A DNA stretch of 64,000 bases from Debaryomyces hansenii CBS767 (Eukaryota > Ascomycota > Pichiomycetes > Serinales > Debaryomycetaceae). The DNA lies in contig NC_006049.2 of NCBI RefSeq assembly GCF_000006445.2, positions 682,001 through 746,000 on the forward strand. The letters are read 5' to 3'. The position numbers and the translations under genes were made by a program. Shown here in pieces: positions 1 through 10,272 of this stretch. The notes under the pieces are model-generated. The model was given only the letters and a program-made list of their open reading frames with translations. It had not been told where the DNA came from and searched no databases. Every line of letters begins with the position of its first letter. Position 1 is the first letter of the stretch.

Positions 1-758
1 AACCCGAAGCATCAGCATTCACCGGTGATAACTCACTTCATTTTGAACTAACAATTCAACGCCTGCATTCCTTTGCCAAGTCATGGACAAGAACACACTT
101 ACTTTGGAGTTGCATATGTCTTGCAACTATATATGGCCACATATTATCGGCTTGTCGCGGTCCTTATCTGACTCGATTTTTATCATTGAAAAGCACATAT
201 TATTGGAATTTATAACAGTTATGTGCTTGTTAATATGATGCAATCCAAGTGTAATAACGACCAGGCCACAATATGCTTCTAAATGTCTTTGGGTACAACT
301 ACAATACAAACCTTACATTTTTTTCTTTTTTGGATCGGCATCGAGAAAATTAGCGAATTCGATTCATAATCACGACTTGGTCTATAGTGGCCGTCTGCAT
401 CTGCTTCACTTCTAATATGTCACTCTAATGGCTCACACGTAATACCATCCGACTCGTCTTACATTTATAGATATTGTATTATATAATTAATATTATCAAC
501 GGCTCATCTATTTAAAATGGTCTCAAAAGATTACCAATCACTGGTCTGACCCTCTGTACAATCACTAAGCATGTCTAGTCTACAGGATTAGTCAACGTCC
601 ATGGTCTTCGATTCTCATCAATCTGTCTAATCTAGAAGATCTGGAGAAGGGTCGTGTTCTGATCATTAGAAATACCTCGGACCTAGATTCGAGATTCGTT
701 ATTAATTGTGGAATATAAATATAATGGAAAATTCATCACTTCCTAAATTCACAAGTTT
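1..758. other. Gene-free left edge and TRR1 upstream region
   Basis: No convincing coding sequence is seen on either strand; the only open frame (127-309, minus) is short and of unremarkable composition. The right part is the TRR1 promoter. It has a TTAGTCA motif at 588-594 (the reverse of TGACTAA, a Yap1-type site) and a TATAAATA box at 714-721. What lies left of the window is unknown, so part of this could be a neighbour's flank. Confidence 0.5.
588..594. promoter_or_regulatory. Possible Yap1/Cap1-type site upstream of TRR1
   Basis: TTAGTCA lies about 170 bp upstream of the first TRR1 ATG. Thioredoxin reductase genes of yeasts are known Yap1 targets in oxidative stress. A 7-mer can occur by chance, so the call rests on position and gene identity only. 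Confidence 0.35.
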
Positions 759-765
759 ATGTTAA
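724..765 (+). other. Short upstream ORF overlapping the first TRR1 ATG
   Basis: An ATG at 724 opens a 13-codon frame that stops at TAA 763-765. It runs across the first TRR1 ATG (759) and ends 35 nt before the second in-frame TRR1 ATG (801). If it lies in the mRNA, scanning ribosomes would tend to miss the 759 start and could reinitiate at 801. The TATA box ends only three bases before this ATG, so many transcripts may start downstream of it. Confidence 0.4.
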
Positions 766-1766
766 ACAAATTTAGAAACACCGCTATACAATTCAAAAGA
801 ATGGTTCATCATAACGTCACAATTATTGGGTCAGGCCCAGCCGCTCATACTGCTGCTATTTACTTATCTCGTGCTGAAATCAAGCCAACATTATATGAAG
901 GTATGTTAGCTAACGGTACTGCAGCAGGTGGACAATTAACCACTACCACTGATGTTGAAAATTTCCCAGGTTTCCCAAAAGGTATTAATGGTACCGAGTT
1001 AATGGATCAAATGAGAGAACAATCAGTCAGATTTGGTACTGACATTATCACGGAAACTATTTCCAAGTGTGATTTGTCATCCAGACCATTCAAGTTATGG
1101 ACTGAATGGAACGAAGATAGTGAACCAATCACTACGGATGCAGTTGTCATTGCTACAGGTGCGTCTGCTAAGAGAATGCATTTACCAGGTGAAGACACCT
1201 ACTGGCAACAAGGTATTTCTGCCTGTGCTGTCTGTGATGGTGCCGTTCCTATTTTCAGAAACAAGCCTTTGGCTGTTGTAGGAGGTGGTGATTCCGCTTG
1301 TGAAGAAGCTTTATTCTTGACCAAGTACGGATCTAAGGTATACTTATTGGTCAGAAGAGATCAATTAAGAGCTTCCAATATCATGCAAAAGAGAGTCCAA
1401 AACAACGACAAGTTGGAAATCTTATGGAACTCCGAGGCAAAGGAAGCCAAGGGTGACGGTAAACTCTTACAAAACATCTCTGTTTACAACAACAAGACCA
1501 AGGAAACCAAGGATTTGCCAGTTAACGGGTTATTCTACGCTATCGGACATATTCCAGCTACCCAAATTTTCGCCAAACAACTTGAAACCGATGACCAAAA
1601 CTACATCTTAACCAAGCCAGGTACCGCGGAAACCTCTATTCCAGGTGTTTTTGCTGCAGGTGATGTCCAAGATAAACGTTATAGACAAGCTATCACTTCT
1701 GCTGGTACCGGTTGTATGGCTGCATTAGACTGTGAGAAGTTCTTATCTGAAGAAGAGGCTAAATAG
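759..1766 (+). CDS. TRR1: Thioredoxin reductase (NADPH), cytosolic with possible mitochondrial form
   Basis: Low-molecular-weight thioredoxin reductase: passes electrons from NADPH through FAD and a redox disulfide to thioredoxin. The FAD-binding GSGPAA motif is at residues 24-29, the active site CAVCD at 156-160 (Cys156 and Cys159) and the NADPH loop GGGDSA at 175-180. Counted from the second Met (base 801) the active cysteines become 142 and 145, the usual numbering for yeast Trr1, so 801 is probably the main cytosolic start. The 14 extra residues from 759 are basic, with Lys, Arg and no acidic residue, and look like a mitochondrial presequence. One gene may thus serve both compartments. 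I noticed no CTG codon, which fits a well-expressed gene. PEP12 follows on the same strand 345 bp downstream. Confidence 0.95.
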   Translation: MLNKFRNTAIQFKRMVHHNVTIIGSGPAAHTAAIYLSRAEIKPTLYEGMLANGTAAGGQLTTTTDVENFPGFPKGINGTELMDQMREQSVRFGTDIITETISKCDLSSRPFKLWTEWNEDSEPITTDAVVIATGASAKRMHLPGEDTYWQQGISACAVCDGAVPIFRNKPLAVVGGGDSACEEALFLTKYGSKVYLLVRRDQLRASNIMQKRVQNNDKLEILWNSEAKEAKGDGKLLQNISVYNNKTKETKDLPVNGLFYAIGHIPATQIFAKQLETDDQNYILTKPGTAETSIPGVFAAGDVQDKRYRQAITSAGTGCMAALDCEKFLSEEEAK

Positions 1767-2111
1767 ATTCATACGTAGATATTTATTCATAGATTGTATA
1801 TTTTGCTTTAATCGAATGACGGATGCAAATCCATCTCCGATTTCGGATTGAAAAACATTTTGAGTTTTGTAGTCGCAATTATACCTGCAATAAGCATTTT
1901 TGTTCCTTAATGGCAGGGTTGCCATCTGATAGTCCATTTTGTTACAAAAATACGGCATATCATAACTAGAACTCTTATCATTAGAGCACTATACCTCTCC
2001 CCAGAGAGTATAGGAATCTGTAGTCGTGTATTTACCATCAATTTATAAGTGCTATCAGAAGTTGACTAATTGTCCTTTTAACGATGATTTATGTACTGGT
2101 TTAATTAAACA
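1767..2111. other. Intergenic region TRR1-PEP12
   Basis: This 345 bp spacer holds the TRR1 3' end and the PEP12 promoter. An open frame on the minus strand (1743-1958) overlaps the TRR1 stop and has no recognisable content. I see no other feature. Confidence 0.5.
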
Positions 2112-3005
2112 ATGTCTTTTAACCTGAGTAAATCGTTTTCCAATGATTTGGAATCATTAGGAGCGGATTCCGCTATTACGCATTATAAGGATTTTCCAGA
2201 ATTTGATAGCTTATCACAGAGTCTTGACAATAACTTGTATAATATAAATAATAACCAACTAGTGTCTATAAAGAACTTGTTACAGCAATATGAAAGTTTG
2301 CACAACCAAGGCGACGAGCAGAACTTATCTGTTAAATTGCAAAAAGTCTCGATAAAACTTTCAAAAATATTGAATAAGACGACTGAAAATTTCAAGTCTG
2401 TTAATGAGATAACCAAGAAATTAAATGGTTACCTTAACGAGTGCGAGTCAAACCACGAGGACGAAGATACGCTACATTATTTGAGACGAAAGGAGTCGAT
2501 ATTGATAGAGTTGATTAAATCGAGCATAAATCAATTTCAGAAGTACCAAAGAAAGTTTGAATCTTTGCAGCAAGTAACTGTTGCGAAATATGGCATTAAT
2601 GGTGATCCGGATGCTATAAATTCTAAAGGTCCTACAGAAGATTCCACCTCAGAAGCACAGCAGCAGCAGATGCAAATCGATTATGAACCTATTAATGCTG
2701 AGGAGTTGGAACAACAATCGTTATTAGTTGAAGAAAGAGAACGAGAAATACACCAAATATCGCAGGATATTTCCGAAATTAACGATATTTTCCTGAATTT
2801 GCATGATATCGTAAATGAACAGCAGTTTTCAATTGACAATATAGAAGATAATATTTTAAGATACGGTGGTGATGTTCACGGAGCGTCCAATGAATTGAGA
2901 AGAGCAGAAAGATATCAAAGACGGTCTGGTGGCAGGATGTTTTGTTGTCTCGTTATTTTATTGGGAGTTGTCGGTACTGTTATTCTAATTGGAATAATAT
3001 TTTAA
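2112..3005 (+). CDS. PEP12: Syntaxin-type t-SNARE of the late endosome (Pep12-like)
   Basis: A 297-residue Qa-SNARE. The N-terminal half is helical, like a syntaxin Habc bundle. A SNARE motif covers about residues 205-265 and contains NEQQFSID, whose first Gln sits at the zero layer (compare ESQGEMID of syntaxin 1). The protein ends in a single hydrophobic anchor starting at MFCCLVILL, typical of tail-anchored SNAREs. Pep12 receives Golgi-derived vesicles at the prevacuolar compartment. A vacuolar syntaxin (Vam3-like) is the main alternative; the length and the C-tail ending directly after the membrane anchor suit Pep12. A CTG codon at 2793-2795 falls where syntaxins usually have a polar residue, one of the hints of CTG=Ser decoding. 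It converges on CIA1 with 103 bp between stops. Confidence 0.8.
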   Translation: MSFNLSKSFSNDLESLGADSAITHYKDFPEFDSLSQSLDNNLYNINNNQLVSIKNLLQQYESLHNQGDEQNLSVKLQKVSIKLSKILNKTTENFKSVNEITKKLNGYLNECESNHEDEDTLHYLRRKESILIELIKSSINQFQKYQRKFESLQQVTVAKYGINGDPDAINSKGPTEDSTSEAQQQQMQIDYEPINAEELEQQSLLVEEREREIHQISQDISEINDIFLNLHDIVNEQQFSIDNIEDNILRYGGDVHGASNELRRAERYQRRSGGRMFCCLVILLGVVGTVILIGIIF

Positions 3006-3108
3006 ATTGTCACTCTAGTGGTTATATTTACACATTTTGTCTACATAGGCTTCATATAGCATTTTCATTTTAATTCTACGAATAAGATTATCAATTAGAT
3101 TCTATAAA

Positions 3109-4293
3109 TTAAGGTTCCCATATGTTAATAGCCCCATCATCTCCTGCGGTTACAAGTACCTCCGTCTTATCGTCTAACGTGCACCAAGATACACTATTAA
3201 TTTCATAGACCCCATGGGCGGATTCATAAACAGATTCGATTTCCCACTTCTTAGATTCAGTTTCTCTGTAAATAACTAATTTTCCATCTGATCCAGTACT
3301 AGATATTTTTCCAGTTTTCGCTGACCACGATACAGAATAGACAGCATATTTATGAATGGCAGGTAAAATAGCTTCCTCTTCCCAGACCATCTCGTTATTA
3401 GTGCTTTTAATTGAACTTGGCAATCTATCAGTAGTGTCTTCAATTTGTTCAGTTTGCTCTACAATACTAGACCAAATACGAACACTTAAATCGTCAGACG
3501 CAGAAACCAATCTAATCTTATTGGCATCGAACGTTGGGCTAGTTGGATTCTCAAACGAAGAACACCACACAGTTCCACCATGACCATTTAATATTCCCAC
3601 GCAAGACCAATCATCGTCATCTTCATCTTGTTTATACAATTTTATTGTATCATCATAAGATGAACTTGCCAATAGATTTTGTGATGGGTGCCAAGTAATA
3701 TGCTTAACATCATGCTGGTGATCGCTAAGGACAGATATACATTCAAACTCTTCCAAAGTCTCCGGGTCTGTTTCCCATATCCAGATTGTCTTATCTCTCG
3801 AACATGATGCCAACAAATTTCCTTGGTAGTTCCATGCCACAGATTTAACTTCATTCTCATGACCTTCAATTATAGCCATTAAATTCCATTCATTATTAAT
3901 ACTCGTTAACAATTGAGCATGTTTATCATTTATTTTTTCATCATCATCGTCGTCGTCACCATCATCCATACTATCTTGTTCTTCGGGCTCATCAATTCCC
4001 CAAATTGATATGGTTGAATCAAACGATCCAGTTGCCAATGCTGGTAAATCTAAAAAATCATCTACTGGCGACTCGACTCCACCTAAAGGGGGTTTAAAAT
4101 CAACGGACCGAACGGATCTCTTGTGTGCTTCTTCTAACTTCGCCAATAATGGGAAGTTCTTCTTAGCTGACAAATTATAAATATGTGATGTTCTATCGGT
4201 GGAAGCTGTCGCTAACAAAGGTAACGTTGGATGTGACTTAGCACACCAAGCCTTATCATTATGTGCTTTTATAGACTTGATAAGTTTGACCAT
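3109..4293 (-). CDS. CIA1: Cytosolic iron-sulfur assembly WD40 protein
   Basis: A 394-residue beta-propeller with about seven WD repeats, beginning with the conserved MVKLIKSIKAHNDKAWC segment of Cia1 proteins. Later repeats carry typical dipeptide ends such as KTIWIWE and DLSVRIWS. An acidic insert (run of Asp/Glu near residues 110-125) lengthens one blade loop, as in other yeast orthologs. Cia1 is part of the CIA targeting complex that hands Fe-S clusters to cytosolic and nuclear apoproteins. The ATG at 4291-4293 leaves 139 bp to the divergently transcribed CYC2. Confidence 0.92.
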   Translation of the reverse strand: MVKLIKSIKAHNDKAWCAKSHPTLPLLATASTDRTSHIYNLSAKKNFPLLAKLEEAHKRSVRSVDFKPPLGGVESPVDDFLDLPALATGSFDSTISIWGIDEPEEQDSMDDGDDDDDDEKINDKHAQLLTSINNEWNLMAIIEGHENEVKSVAWNYQGNLLASCSRDKTIWIWETDPETLEEFECISVLSDHQHDVKHITWHPSQNLLASSSYDDTIKLYKQDEDDDDWSCVGILNGHGGTVWCSSFENPTSPTFDANKIRLVSASDDLSVRIWSSIVEQTEQIEDTTDRLPSSIKSTNNEMVWEEEAILPAIHKYAVYSVSWSAKTGKISSTGSDGKLVIYRETESKKWEIESVYESAHGVYEINSVSWCTLDDKTEVLVTAGDDGAINIWEP

Positions 4294-4432
4294 TATTGAC
4301 TAGTCGTTATATAATTAAACTATGTCTTCTTTATAATACATGAAATATTAAATTTTTGTGTCACTGAAAAATATCTAAATGTCTGAAAAATTCTAGTATA
4401 TACTTCATATTCATTATAATATACACCATAAG

Positions 4433-6052
4433 ATGATAGGTATTAGAAGTATAGGGTGTAGGGTACTAGCCAACCGATCATTTGGGGTTAGGCTTGCAAA
4501 CCAAACTTTCTACAGGTGCAAATCTAACACTGACAAGTCAAATAAGAAGACAGATAAAGAATTGACTTCAAACGATGCAAATAACGATAAAGTAGGTAAC
4601 TTCAAAGTAAAGTCAACTTCATCACCAGCATCACCAGCTCCTATGGATCCAAACTCAGGAGTAAGCCATTATTTGAAAAAGGATAACAAGCCATATATTC
4701 CTAAACTCAAGCATGAACGATTAAGTTATGAATATCCAGGATTGCCAAATCAGGATGATTTCACTAAACATACGAACGAAAAAAAGCCAAAAGTTGTTAA
4801 TCGTTGGTCCAGGTATTTTCCAAAAATAATCACTGCTGTTGTTGTATTATGGGGTGCATATGCAATTAAGGTATGGGTATATCTGCCAGAACCTGGTTCA
4901 GATAGTCAAGAATTGTTAGATCCTAAAGAATTCCACAGATTCATAATTGCACACAAGGAGGAAATTGATGATCAACATTTTCTTATCGAGTTGATACCAA
5001 AATTCAACCATTGGCAATATAGCTTTTATAGCAATTACGAAAGCAAAAGTATATGGAACGGTGACAAAATTTGGTCGGTTGATGTCAAACAACCGGACAT
5101 TATGGTTGTGAGAGCTTATACTCCATTACCATTATTTTTTATGAAATCGGAATATACTAGATCTGGTGATAGGAAGCCATTATTGAAAGTCATTGATAAT
5201 GACGCAGATGATTATGATAAACAGGGAAGTATGTGTCTTTATGTAAAGAAATATGATGATGGTGAAGTTTCTAGGTATATCTCCAGTAAAAAAATTGGTG
5301 ATGAATTAGAATTAAGAGGTCCAAATATAGAATATAAATTCCCCTATCATCCATTAAAACAATTTCACGAGAGACCTATTTTCAGAGACTTGCCATCTAA
5401 GATTGAGGCTGAAAACTTGGTGGAAAAAATCAAGAAAGTTAATAATTTACCTGAATTCGATAATTTGACATTCTATGCCGCAGGAACAGGTATTACCCCA
5501 ATTTTACAAGTGTTATTGTCTCGTAACCCTTATAGAGGATTTGTTGATTTACATTATTCGGCTCAGAAACCAGGTGAATTGAAACCGTTAGAACGGTTTT
5601 TATTTTTCTTAGAAAAGTTAGATAGAATAAAATTGCATACCCATTATGACAATATCAAAAATTCAAGGCTAAGTTCTAAAGATGTTGCTAAACCCGAATC
5701 TTCTGGATATATAAGTCCTTTACATCTTGAAGAGAAAGAAGAAAAATCTCATCAATTGTCTCCTGAGGAAGCGCTTAAATTAAGAATGCAGATTTTGAAT
5801 GGTGATGATAAATACCAGGATCAAATCATAAATGATGACCTCAGGGTACATCGTTATAAAAATGCTATTGAGCAAGCTATTGTCACTAGTAAGGAGCTGA
5901 AGAAACCTTCTAGTTTGAGTTTAGTTTGCGGTCCTGATGGATACATTGACTATGTTGCAGGCAATAAGCATGCCGAAGTCAATGAACAAGGACCAATCAA
6001 AGGCTTACTAGGTGAGAAGGATTGGGATAATTCTAATACCTATAAATTATGA
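4433..6052 (+). CDS. CYC2: Mitochondrial flavoprotein for cytochrome c maturation (Cyc2-like)
   Basis: A 539-residue protein with a basic, Ser-rich mitochondrial presequence and one membrane span near residues 128-152 (KIITAVVVLWGAYAIKVWVYL). A ferredoxin-reductase-type FAD/NAD module follows. The FAD part includes the RAYTPLP stretch, the nucleotide loop is AAGTGITPILQVL, and a C-terminal CGPDG motif is present. Saccharomyces Cyc2 sits in the inner membrane and supports heme attachment to cytochrome c by reducing heme or apocytochrome. A generic NADH-cytochrome b5 reductase is less likely given the length and long N-terminus. The C-terminal domain carries a charged insert (about residues 405-465). 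Confidence 0.85.
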   Translation: MIGIRSIGCRVLANRSFGVRLANQTFYRCKSNTDKSNKKTDKELTSNDANNDKVGNFKVKSTSSPASPAPMDPNSGVSHYLKKDNKPYIPKLKHERLSYEYPGLPNQDDFTKHTNEKKPKVVNRWSRYFPKIITAVVVLWGAYAIKVWVYLPEPGSDSQELLDPKEFHRFIIAHKEEIDDQHFLIELIPKFNHWQYSFYSNYESKSIWNGDKIWSVDVKQPDIMVVRAYTPLPLFFMKSEYTRSGDRKPLLKVIDNDADDYDKQGSMCLYVKKYDDGEVSRYISSKKIGDELELRGPNIEYKFPYHPLKQFHERPIFRDLPSKIEAENLVEKIKKVNNLPEFDNLTFYAAGTGITPILQVLLSRNPYRGFVDLHYSAQKPGELKPLERFLFFLEKLDRIKLHTHYDNIKNSRLSSKDVAKPESSGYISPLHLEEKEEKSHQLSPEEALKLRMQILNGDDKYQDQIINDDLRVHRYKNAIEQAIVTSKELKKPSSLSLVCGPDGYIDYVAGNKHAEVNEQGPIKGLLGEKDWDNSNTYKL

Positions 6053-6093
6053 ACCAAACTATTTATCTATGTACTTGTAAATATAACATTTAA

Positions 6094-9000
6094 TTAATTA
6101 AATTCATCAATATCGATTACTCCAATCTTCTTGCCAAAATGGATCAATATTCTTTGACAGTCTCTATTTTTAGCACAGGAAAGAATTACTTCTTTTAATA
6201 AATCATGCTTTTTGATTCCACAAATTTCCAGATTCCAGTTTGCTTCACCATCTTTAGTGGCTGTACTATTTGGTTCGGAAGGACCTAGTAATTGATCGCA
6301 AACTTCAAACAATTTAGCTTTAAATCCCAATTCACATATTCTCTTCACATAAATTATAAAGAAATCGTGAAAATCTTTGAATTCGCCCAATAATTCACAG
6401 CACAATATCCTATTCTCCAAATGGCTTAATGATATAGTATTTTCTAAATTTTCAAATCCTTCTTTCATTAGCATATTTTTAGAAATCTTATTAAAATATT
6501 TTCCTCTTCCAGCTCTTGTTTTCCTTAAAATCAGCTCATTCGTTTTCTGTTCTAATAGTCCGACTATAGAAGAATCATTACTGTCACAAAAGAGGCCGTA
6601 TGATTGTGGTTTCGATCCATCATCATTACCCAACGAATCCCAATAATGAGATCCAAATGCCCACCAAGATTCAGAAATCGTTTGCCAAGTACCCAAATCT
6701 TTATTAAACAAATAACCTGCACCATTGGATAATGTAATTAAAGGTATTCCATTATTGGTTATTGAGCACATAGTTATATTGTCAGACTTAGATAATCCAT
6801 CTTCCTGGTATTTATTTGATAAGTCAAGCAATGAACTCAATGACAGAGGTGATTGTAAATGAATCTTTTTCTGCTCAATATTCCAAACGTATAATTCACC
6901 TATTGAGGTAACAGCCATTAAAAAATTCCCATGACTTTCCAAAAATGATAATGGGGATCCAAGAATAATTGGAGGTAGTAATTTTTTACCAGAAGTATGT
7001 GAATAAGTAAGTATTTGTCCATCAGCAGTACTGACCGCCCAGAATGTTGATCCCTCTGCCACGAGTTGAATGAAACGTGGAATGAAATCACACCAGATTT
7101 GTTTCTCTTTCTTGAAGTATGTAATACGAGACGGTTTTGTTTCATTTCCCAAACCATTCTTTACATCAAGAATAAATGAATTATCTTCTACTGTGCTCGA
7201 TAATTGAAAATTCAAACGAATCTTCGGAATAGAAAGCCTTATCCTAGCAAATGTAGTGCTAGGATTTAAAACTACTGATCCAATAAACTTTACAGGTTCC
7301 AATTCACGTTTTAGTTTTTTGTTGGAGTTTTCATCCTGAGTCTTAGTTCTTTTGTTCTGTTTGTACAAATCATCTGATATTGAATATGATGGTTTATCAA
7401 ATTCCATTAATACCTTTCCCGAAGAGACTAAGTTAGATGTTCCATTTGATTCTGAAGTGTTTGATTTTTTCACAGAATTGTTACTACTATTTTCATTCAT
7501 AGATGAAATTAGCATTGGTTGGATTCTTTTTTTCCCGTTCTTAGTTGTTACCTTTGCCTTCTCTGGTGTGACTTTTGTTGGCTTCTCTTTGGGATTTTTA
7601 ACTTGAGATTTTGTGGATCTAGTTGTACTCATTGCTGAGTGCAATATATCTTCAGTCTGTGTTTCAGGTGCATCCTCGATGATTGCAGGTATAACTTCTG
7701 GCACAAAATTTGTTACTTGCTTATCATGAGCCTGCAAATCTTGTTTCAATGGGCTTTCCGTATCAGCATTTTCCTCTTCGGGAGATATACTTGATAAGTC
7801 CTTGATACCTTCTGTTGGTTTTTTTGCTTTCGCTTCATGCACATTAATAGAATTTTTTTGATCGAGAATATCGATTACATTATGGCTGCTCTTTTTCGTA
7901 CTTGGTGTTATATCTTGATCGGGTTTCTCGTTGAATGGTTTAATACTTGCTTCACCCGCTTCAAACAATTCCTTCCACAATTCTTCGGAAACAGTATTAC
8001 CCAATTCTTGTGGATGAAAAGAAACAATACTTAAATGGCCATCCAAAGATGCCACAAACAACGAGTTACCAGTTTTATCCCAACAAAGGTCTACTATTGG
8101 TTTTTTGGATATTTCTTGTAATATAAATATAGGCTTGTCTTTGGTCGTATTCCACACTACTAATGTCATATCAGAACCTGCTGTAGCAATCACATTAAAT
8201 AATTTTGGATTATCATTATTCTCGCTAGAATTATAAATCATCGGATTGTACTGTACAACTTCACAGTCCAAGTTATGGCCCACCAAGCTCAATATATTAT
8301 TCCATCCATTAGAACGTGACAACAAAGATATTAACGATGTTTGGTTCTTGGAGGCCGTTGGTACAGAAACATACTCCCCATCGGGAGACCACGAAATTCG
8401 TTTGTAATCAACATTCATAGATGTTTTATTGATCAATTTCGATATTCTATTAATCAAGCGAAATTGATAATTTCTAGTCGTGGGCTCGTATTGGTATTGA
8501 TACAAGTATATCAGTGTGTCATCTCCCATAGAAATCAAATAATGATTAGTAGGATCAAAAGCTATACTTCTTTGTACTGTTAGCTTCTCGAGGTTCGATA
8601 AAGATGTAAGTTCCTGGTAAGTGGCTTTCTCCGTATCGTATATATGGATCTTGCAATCACCACTACTCCACGCCAACATTCTACCGTCATCTGACCATGC
8701 TAAGTCCACAACCCTCGAGGTGCCGTCTTCTTTCCATCCAAACGGAAAAATTAACTCGTGGGTATTTTTCGAAATATCATGCATGTACACCTTCCCTTGA
8801 ATATCTCCAGAAACAAACACATTCTCGTTTTGAGGACACCATTTGACAATATTGACAAGATCTTCATGCGCTGTAATACGTAATAATGGCTTCACATTCT
8901 CTATGTCATCTTTAACCGTATCTTTGCCTTCCGTGGTTAATTGTACAAATTCTTGTAAATTCCATACATTGATCTCTTTGTCTAATCCACTGGTCAATAT

Positions 9001-9177
9001 CTTACTATTATCCTTGTTGATATCTATAGAATGGATTTGCCCACTATGCAACACAGAGGGAAACACTAAAACACGCATATATGTATATTCTGTTGTATAT
9101 TCAGTCCAATTGGATAATAATAATGTTTTTATTTCATTTCTGTATAAGCGATTCAATTGATCAACATTGTGCGACAT
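6094..9177 (-). CDS. HIR2: HIR complex subunit, histone gene corepressor / H3.3-type chaperone
   Basis: N-terminal WD40 propeller (about residues 34-395), then a long Lys/Ser/Thr/Glu-rich linker with a conserved basic patch (around KNGKKRIQPMLISS and the following PSYSISDDLYK), then the C-terminal Hira domain. That domain contains ILDVKNGLGNE, FIPRFIQL, LAVTSIGELYVWNIEQKK-like and SESWWAFGSHYWDS segments, closely similar to my recollection of Hir2. The conserved HIR start, MRVLVFPSVLHSGQIHSID, begins at Met34 (base 9078). The 33 residues upstream may be an untranslated extension, so 6094-9078 is an alternative span. The HIR complex deposits H3-H4 independently of replication and represses histone genes outside S phase. 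Hir1 is the nearest alternative. It shares a 101 bp divergent promoter with CKB2. Confidence 0.88.
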   Translation of the reverse strand: MSHNVDQLNRLYRNEIKTLLLSNWTEYTTEYTYMRVLVFPSVLHSGQIHSIDINKDNSKILTSGLDKEINVWNLQEFVQLTTEGKDTVKDDIENVKPLLRITAHEDLVNIVKWCPQNENVFVSGDIQGKVYMHDISKNTHELIFPFGWKEDGTSRVVDLAWSDDGRMLAWSSGDCKIHIYDTEKATYQELTSLSNLEKLTVQRSIAFDPTNHYLISMGDDTLIYLYQYQYEPTTRNYQFRLINRISKLINKTSMNVDYKRISWSPDGEYVSVPTASKNQTSLISLLSRSNGWNNILSLVGHNLDCEVVQYNPMIYNSSENNDNPKLFNVIATAGSDMTLVVWNTTKDKPIFILQEISKKPIVDLCWDKTGNSLFVASLDGHLSIVSFHPQELGNTVSEELWKELFEAGEASIKPFNEKPDQDITPSTKKSSHNVIDILDQKNSINVHEAKAKKPTEGIKDLSSISPEEENADTESPLKQDLQAHDKQVTNFVPEVIPAIIEDAPETQTEDILHSAMSTTRSTKSQVKNPKEKPTKVTPEKAKVTTKNGKKRIQPMLISSMNENSSNNSVKKSNTSESNGTSNLVSSGKVLMEFDKPSYSISDDLYKQNKRTKTQDENSNKKLKRELEPVKFIGSVVLNPSTTFARIRLSIPKIRLNFQLSSTVEDNSFILDVKNGLGNETKPSRITYFKKEKQIWCDFIPRFIQLVAEGSTFWAVSTADGQILTYSHTSGKKLLPPIILGSPLSFLESHGNFLMAVTSIGELYVWNIEQKKIHLQSPLSLSSLLDLSNKYQEDGLSKSDNITMCSITNNGIPLITLSNGAGYLFNKDLGTWQTISESWWAFGSHYWDSLGNDDGSKPQSYGLFCDSNDSSIVGLLEQKTNELILRKTRAGRGKYFNKISKNMLMKEGFENLENTISLSHLENRILCCELLGEFKDFHDFFIIYVKRICELGFKAKLFEVCDQLLGPSEPNSTATKDGEANWNLEICGIKKHDLLKEVILSCAKNRDCQRILIHFGKKIGVIDIDEFN

Positions 9178-9278
9178 GGTAAAAATTTGTGAAACTCATC
9201 AAAAAGGAGGTTAGAACCTAATTGCATAGTGAAGTTGGAAATACTCGACAAATAGTATAGGAATTAGGTTGATATATT

Positions 9279-10034
9279 ATGGCTAACGTCAATACTAATG
9301 AAGAATATATCAGTGATTCTTCGTCAGACTTTACAGAGTATTGGATAGATTTATTCTTGGGAATAAAAGGAAATGAATACTTCTGTGATATTGACGAAGA
9401 ATATATCCGTGATAGGTTTAATTTAACTGGATTGAACCAGGAAGTCAGCAAATTGCCTACTTTGATTGATATAATAACAGATTTGGTGGATATAGAACAG
9501 CAACCAGAGGAACATAAGGATGCTTTGGAACTCAACGCTAGAATATTATACGGGTTGATTCATGCCAGATATATATTGACATCAAGAGGCTTGAACAAGA
9601 TGTTCGAAAAGTACAGAAATGGAGACTTTGGATATTGTCCTAGGGTTCACTGTCAATTACACCCTTTGTTGCCCGTTGGGTTGAACGACCAACCCAGATT
9701 AGCCTCAGTAAAGTTGTACTGCGCTAAATGTGAGGACTTGTATAACCCTAAATCTGGAAGACACTCGGTAGTAGATGGAGCCTACTTTGGTACATCGTTT
9801 CCTGCGATGTTTTTCCAGAATTTCCCCCAAGTAATACCTACACATGTCAAAGAAACATACGTGCCAAAGGTGTTTGGCTTCAAATTGCACGATTACTCCA
9901 AGTTAAACAGATGGCGTGAATTACAAAGAGTTAAATTGGAGAAGAGGTTAGCAAAAGATGGTATCAAAATAGAAAACGTTGTGGGAGGGTTTATCTCTAA
10001 TAAAAATACTGAAAAAAAGGAAACCGAGACTTAA
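9279..10034 (+). CDS. CKB2: Casein kinase II regulatory (beta') subunit
   Basis: A 251-residue CK2 beta subunit. The motif EYWIDLFLGIKGNEYFCDID is diagnostic, followed by LYGLIHARYI and the zinc-binding set CPRVHC then LYCAKCEDLY (four Cys), which mediates dimerisation. The conserved DGAYFGTSFP and FGFKLH segments complete the fold. The acidic stretch of CKB1-type proteins is absent and the C-terminus WRELQRVKLEKRLAKDG resembles Ckb2, so beta' is preferred. CK2 phosphorylates many chromatin and transcription proteins. It shares its short promoter with HIR2. Confidence 0.9.
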   Translation: MANVNTNEEYISDSSSDFTEYWIDLFLGIKGNEYFCDIDEEYIRDRFNLTGLNQEVSKLPTLIDIITDLVDIEQQPEEHKDALELNARILYGLIHARYILTSRGLNKMFEKYRNGDFGYCPRVHCQLHPLLPVGLNDQPRLASVKLYCAKCEDLYNPKSGRHSVVDGAYFGTSFPAMFFQNFPQVIPTHVKETYVPKVFGFKLHDYSKLNRWRELQRVKLEKRLAKDGIKIENVVGGFISNKNTEKKETET

Positions 10035-10272
10035 TCACTGAATTGCCTAATTTTTATCATTAACCGTTACTCCCATTCAAATTACGTGTAAATTAGTTTC
10101 ATCTAACTCTCATTCGACCATTTATTTAGTTCTTATATATATTATCATTACGTATCTGTATTGACATATTGACATACTGTTGTGTGTAGGTGCACTACTG
10201 GCTAATATTTTAACAGTGCGATATGATTTTTCACTATTTCACTTAATCAATAGTAGATTACTACCCATCATA

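Noticed and set aside
10180..10272. Non-ATG N-terminal extension of MSW1
   Set aside because: No ATG in the extension; the ATG at 10273 gives a good mitochondrial presequence.
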